A DNA stretch of 7,076 nucleotides from an uncultured Bacilli bacterium. Its GTDB lineage: Bacteria; Bacillota_I; Bacilli_A; RF39; UBA660. Positions 6,610 through 7,076 of this stretch are shown piece by piece. The translations under genes were made by a program, and so were the position numbers. The number at the start of each line of letters is the position of its first letter. Position 1 is the stretch's first letter. Location: contig CANQIM010000063.1 in the NCBI GenBank assembly GCA_947624075.1, positions 1 through 7,076 of the forward strand, given 5' to 3'. The notes below the pieces were generated by a model, which was not told where the DNA came from, searched no databases, and was given only the letters and a program-made list of their open reading frames with translations.

Positions 6610-6638
6610 ATTGTATACTAATTTCTTTATAAAGTAAA
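6610..6638 (-). promoter_or_regulatory. Promoter of the Ig-like protein gene
   Basis: On the minus strand TTTACT (6638-6633) and TACAAT (6615-6610) are 17 bases apart. The -35 hexamer and spacing are the same as in the regulator's promoter. The expected start near 6603 gives a leader of about 40 bases before the ATG at 6562. It lies downstream of the terminator of the preceding gene, so the Ig-like gene has its own promoter. Confidence 0.65.
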
Positions 6639-6651
6639 TATTATTGTAAAG

Positions 6652-6699
6652 AAAAAGGTTTGTCTTCAATGTAATTATTTATTTAAGACAAACTTATTT
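6652..6699 (-). terminator. Intrinsic terminator after the sulfotransferase-like gene
   Basis: GTTTGTCTT and AAGACAAAC (6693-6685 and 6666-6658 on the minus strand) form a perfect nine-pair stem. A few further pairs extend it inwards past one mismatch. The minus-strand read then runs into CTTTTTCTTT (6657-6648). The hairpin starts within ten bases of the TAG at 6702-6700. It is the strongest terminator in the window. Confidence 0.8.
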
Positions 6700-7076
6700 C
6701 TAGTTAAACCAAAAATTTGAAAAATCATACTTTAAAACACGATAGACCATGTATTTATTCATTTTAGCAGTAAACTTCTTAATTAAATTATGATCTTTAT
6801 CATACTCAGCAAAGATGCCTTGTGTACCTGAATCAACAACAATATTACTATTTGACATAGTTTGAACACTACTTACAATTCCAGAATAAGCAACAGGAAA
6901 GCTATCAACGAGTTCAAATGTTTTAGCTGATTCATCTACTTTATAAACATAATAATAAGACTCATCACCTTGGAAAGGATTATTGTTAGTAATGCCAATA
7001 TCACTGTATGAAAAAGTTGGTTGACTATTAGAAACACCATAATTGTTATTAAAGAAAGTTAAATAAAATTCTCCAT
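6700..7076 (-). CDS. Arylsulfate sulfotransferase-like enzyme, C-terminal fragment
   Basis: The minus strand is open from the right edge to a TAG at 6702-6700, giving the last 124 residues of a larger protein whose start lies outside the window. The tail contains SGIVSSVQTMSNSNIVVDSG, then GTQGIFAEYD and, at the very end, NKYMVYRVLKYDFSNFWF. This strongly resembles the C-terminus of arylsulfate sulfotransferases (PF05935), whose last blade often ends in a YRVxKYDFxxFxF pattern. These enzymes are usually exported beta-propellers that move sulfate from a phenolic sulfate ester to another phenol through a histidine intermediate, without PAPS. The catalytic histidine would lie upstream and cannot be checked here. 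The other two minus frames stop within a few codons of the edge, so this frame is clear. A strong terminator follows immediately. Confidence 0.8.
   Translation of the reverse strand, partial: GEFYLTFFNNNYGVSNSQPTFSYSDIGITNNNPFQGDESYYYVYKVDESAKTFELVDSFPVAYSGIVSSVQTMSNSNIVVDSGTQGIFAEYDKDHNLIKKFTAKMNKYMVYRVLKYDFSNFWFN

Noticed and set aside
7062..7076. ATG at the extreme right edge on the minus strand
   Set aside because: It reads only five codons before a stop; the long open frame at this edge is a different one.

Overview
The window comes from a very AT-rich, low-GC bacterium of Firmicutes/Bacilli type, possibly an uncultured gut lineage close to the Mollicutes. The evidence is the base composition, strong AGGAG-type ribosome binding sites, sigma-A-like promoters with extended -10 boxes, small single-anchor extracytoplasmic proteins and a 12-helix MMPL exporter. 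The code looks like standard bacterial code 11: every tryptophan I translated is TGG, and a TGA ends the TetR-type gene. The lineage is inference; no rRNA or marker gene is present.

Layout, left to right. (1) Positions 1-1447, minus strand, hold a three-gene operon read leftwards: a 204-residue membrane-anchored protein of unknown function, a membrane-tethered cyclophilin-like domain protein, and a multi-helix membrane protein that runs off the left edge. Neighbouring genes are 2 or 12 bases apart and the last ribosome binding site overlaps the previous stop codon. A promoter lies at about 1481-1489. (2) Positions 1563-5393, minus strand, encode a 1276-residue MMPL/RND-type transporter. Its second extracytoplasmic loop is enlarged by about eight tandem repeats of about 78 residues. 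A hairpin terminator overlaps its stop codon. (3) Positions 5394-5564 are a divergent control region with a perfect 16-bp palindrome, a second inverted repeat and promoters facing both ways. (4) Positions 5565-6116, plus strand, encode a TetR-family regulator. (5) Positions 6134-6562, minus strand, encode a small membrane-anchored protein with a bacterial Ig-like domain, convergent with the regulator and sharing a hairpin with it. It has its own promoter. (6) Positions 6700-7076, minus strand, hold the C-terminal end of an arylsulfate sulfotransferase-like enzyme, followed at once by a strong hairpin terminator.

How it fits together. The regulator and transporter form a classic divergent pair: the TetR protein probably binds the palindrome between them and controls its own gene and the exporter in response to an unknown ligand. 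The other units look independent, each with its own promoter or terminator. The most unusual object is the helical repeat array inserted in the transporter's second porter loop. No intergenic stretch exceeds about 170 bases, and I saw no RNA gene, insertion sequence, CRISPR array or origin.
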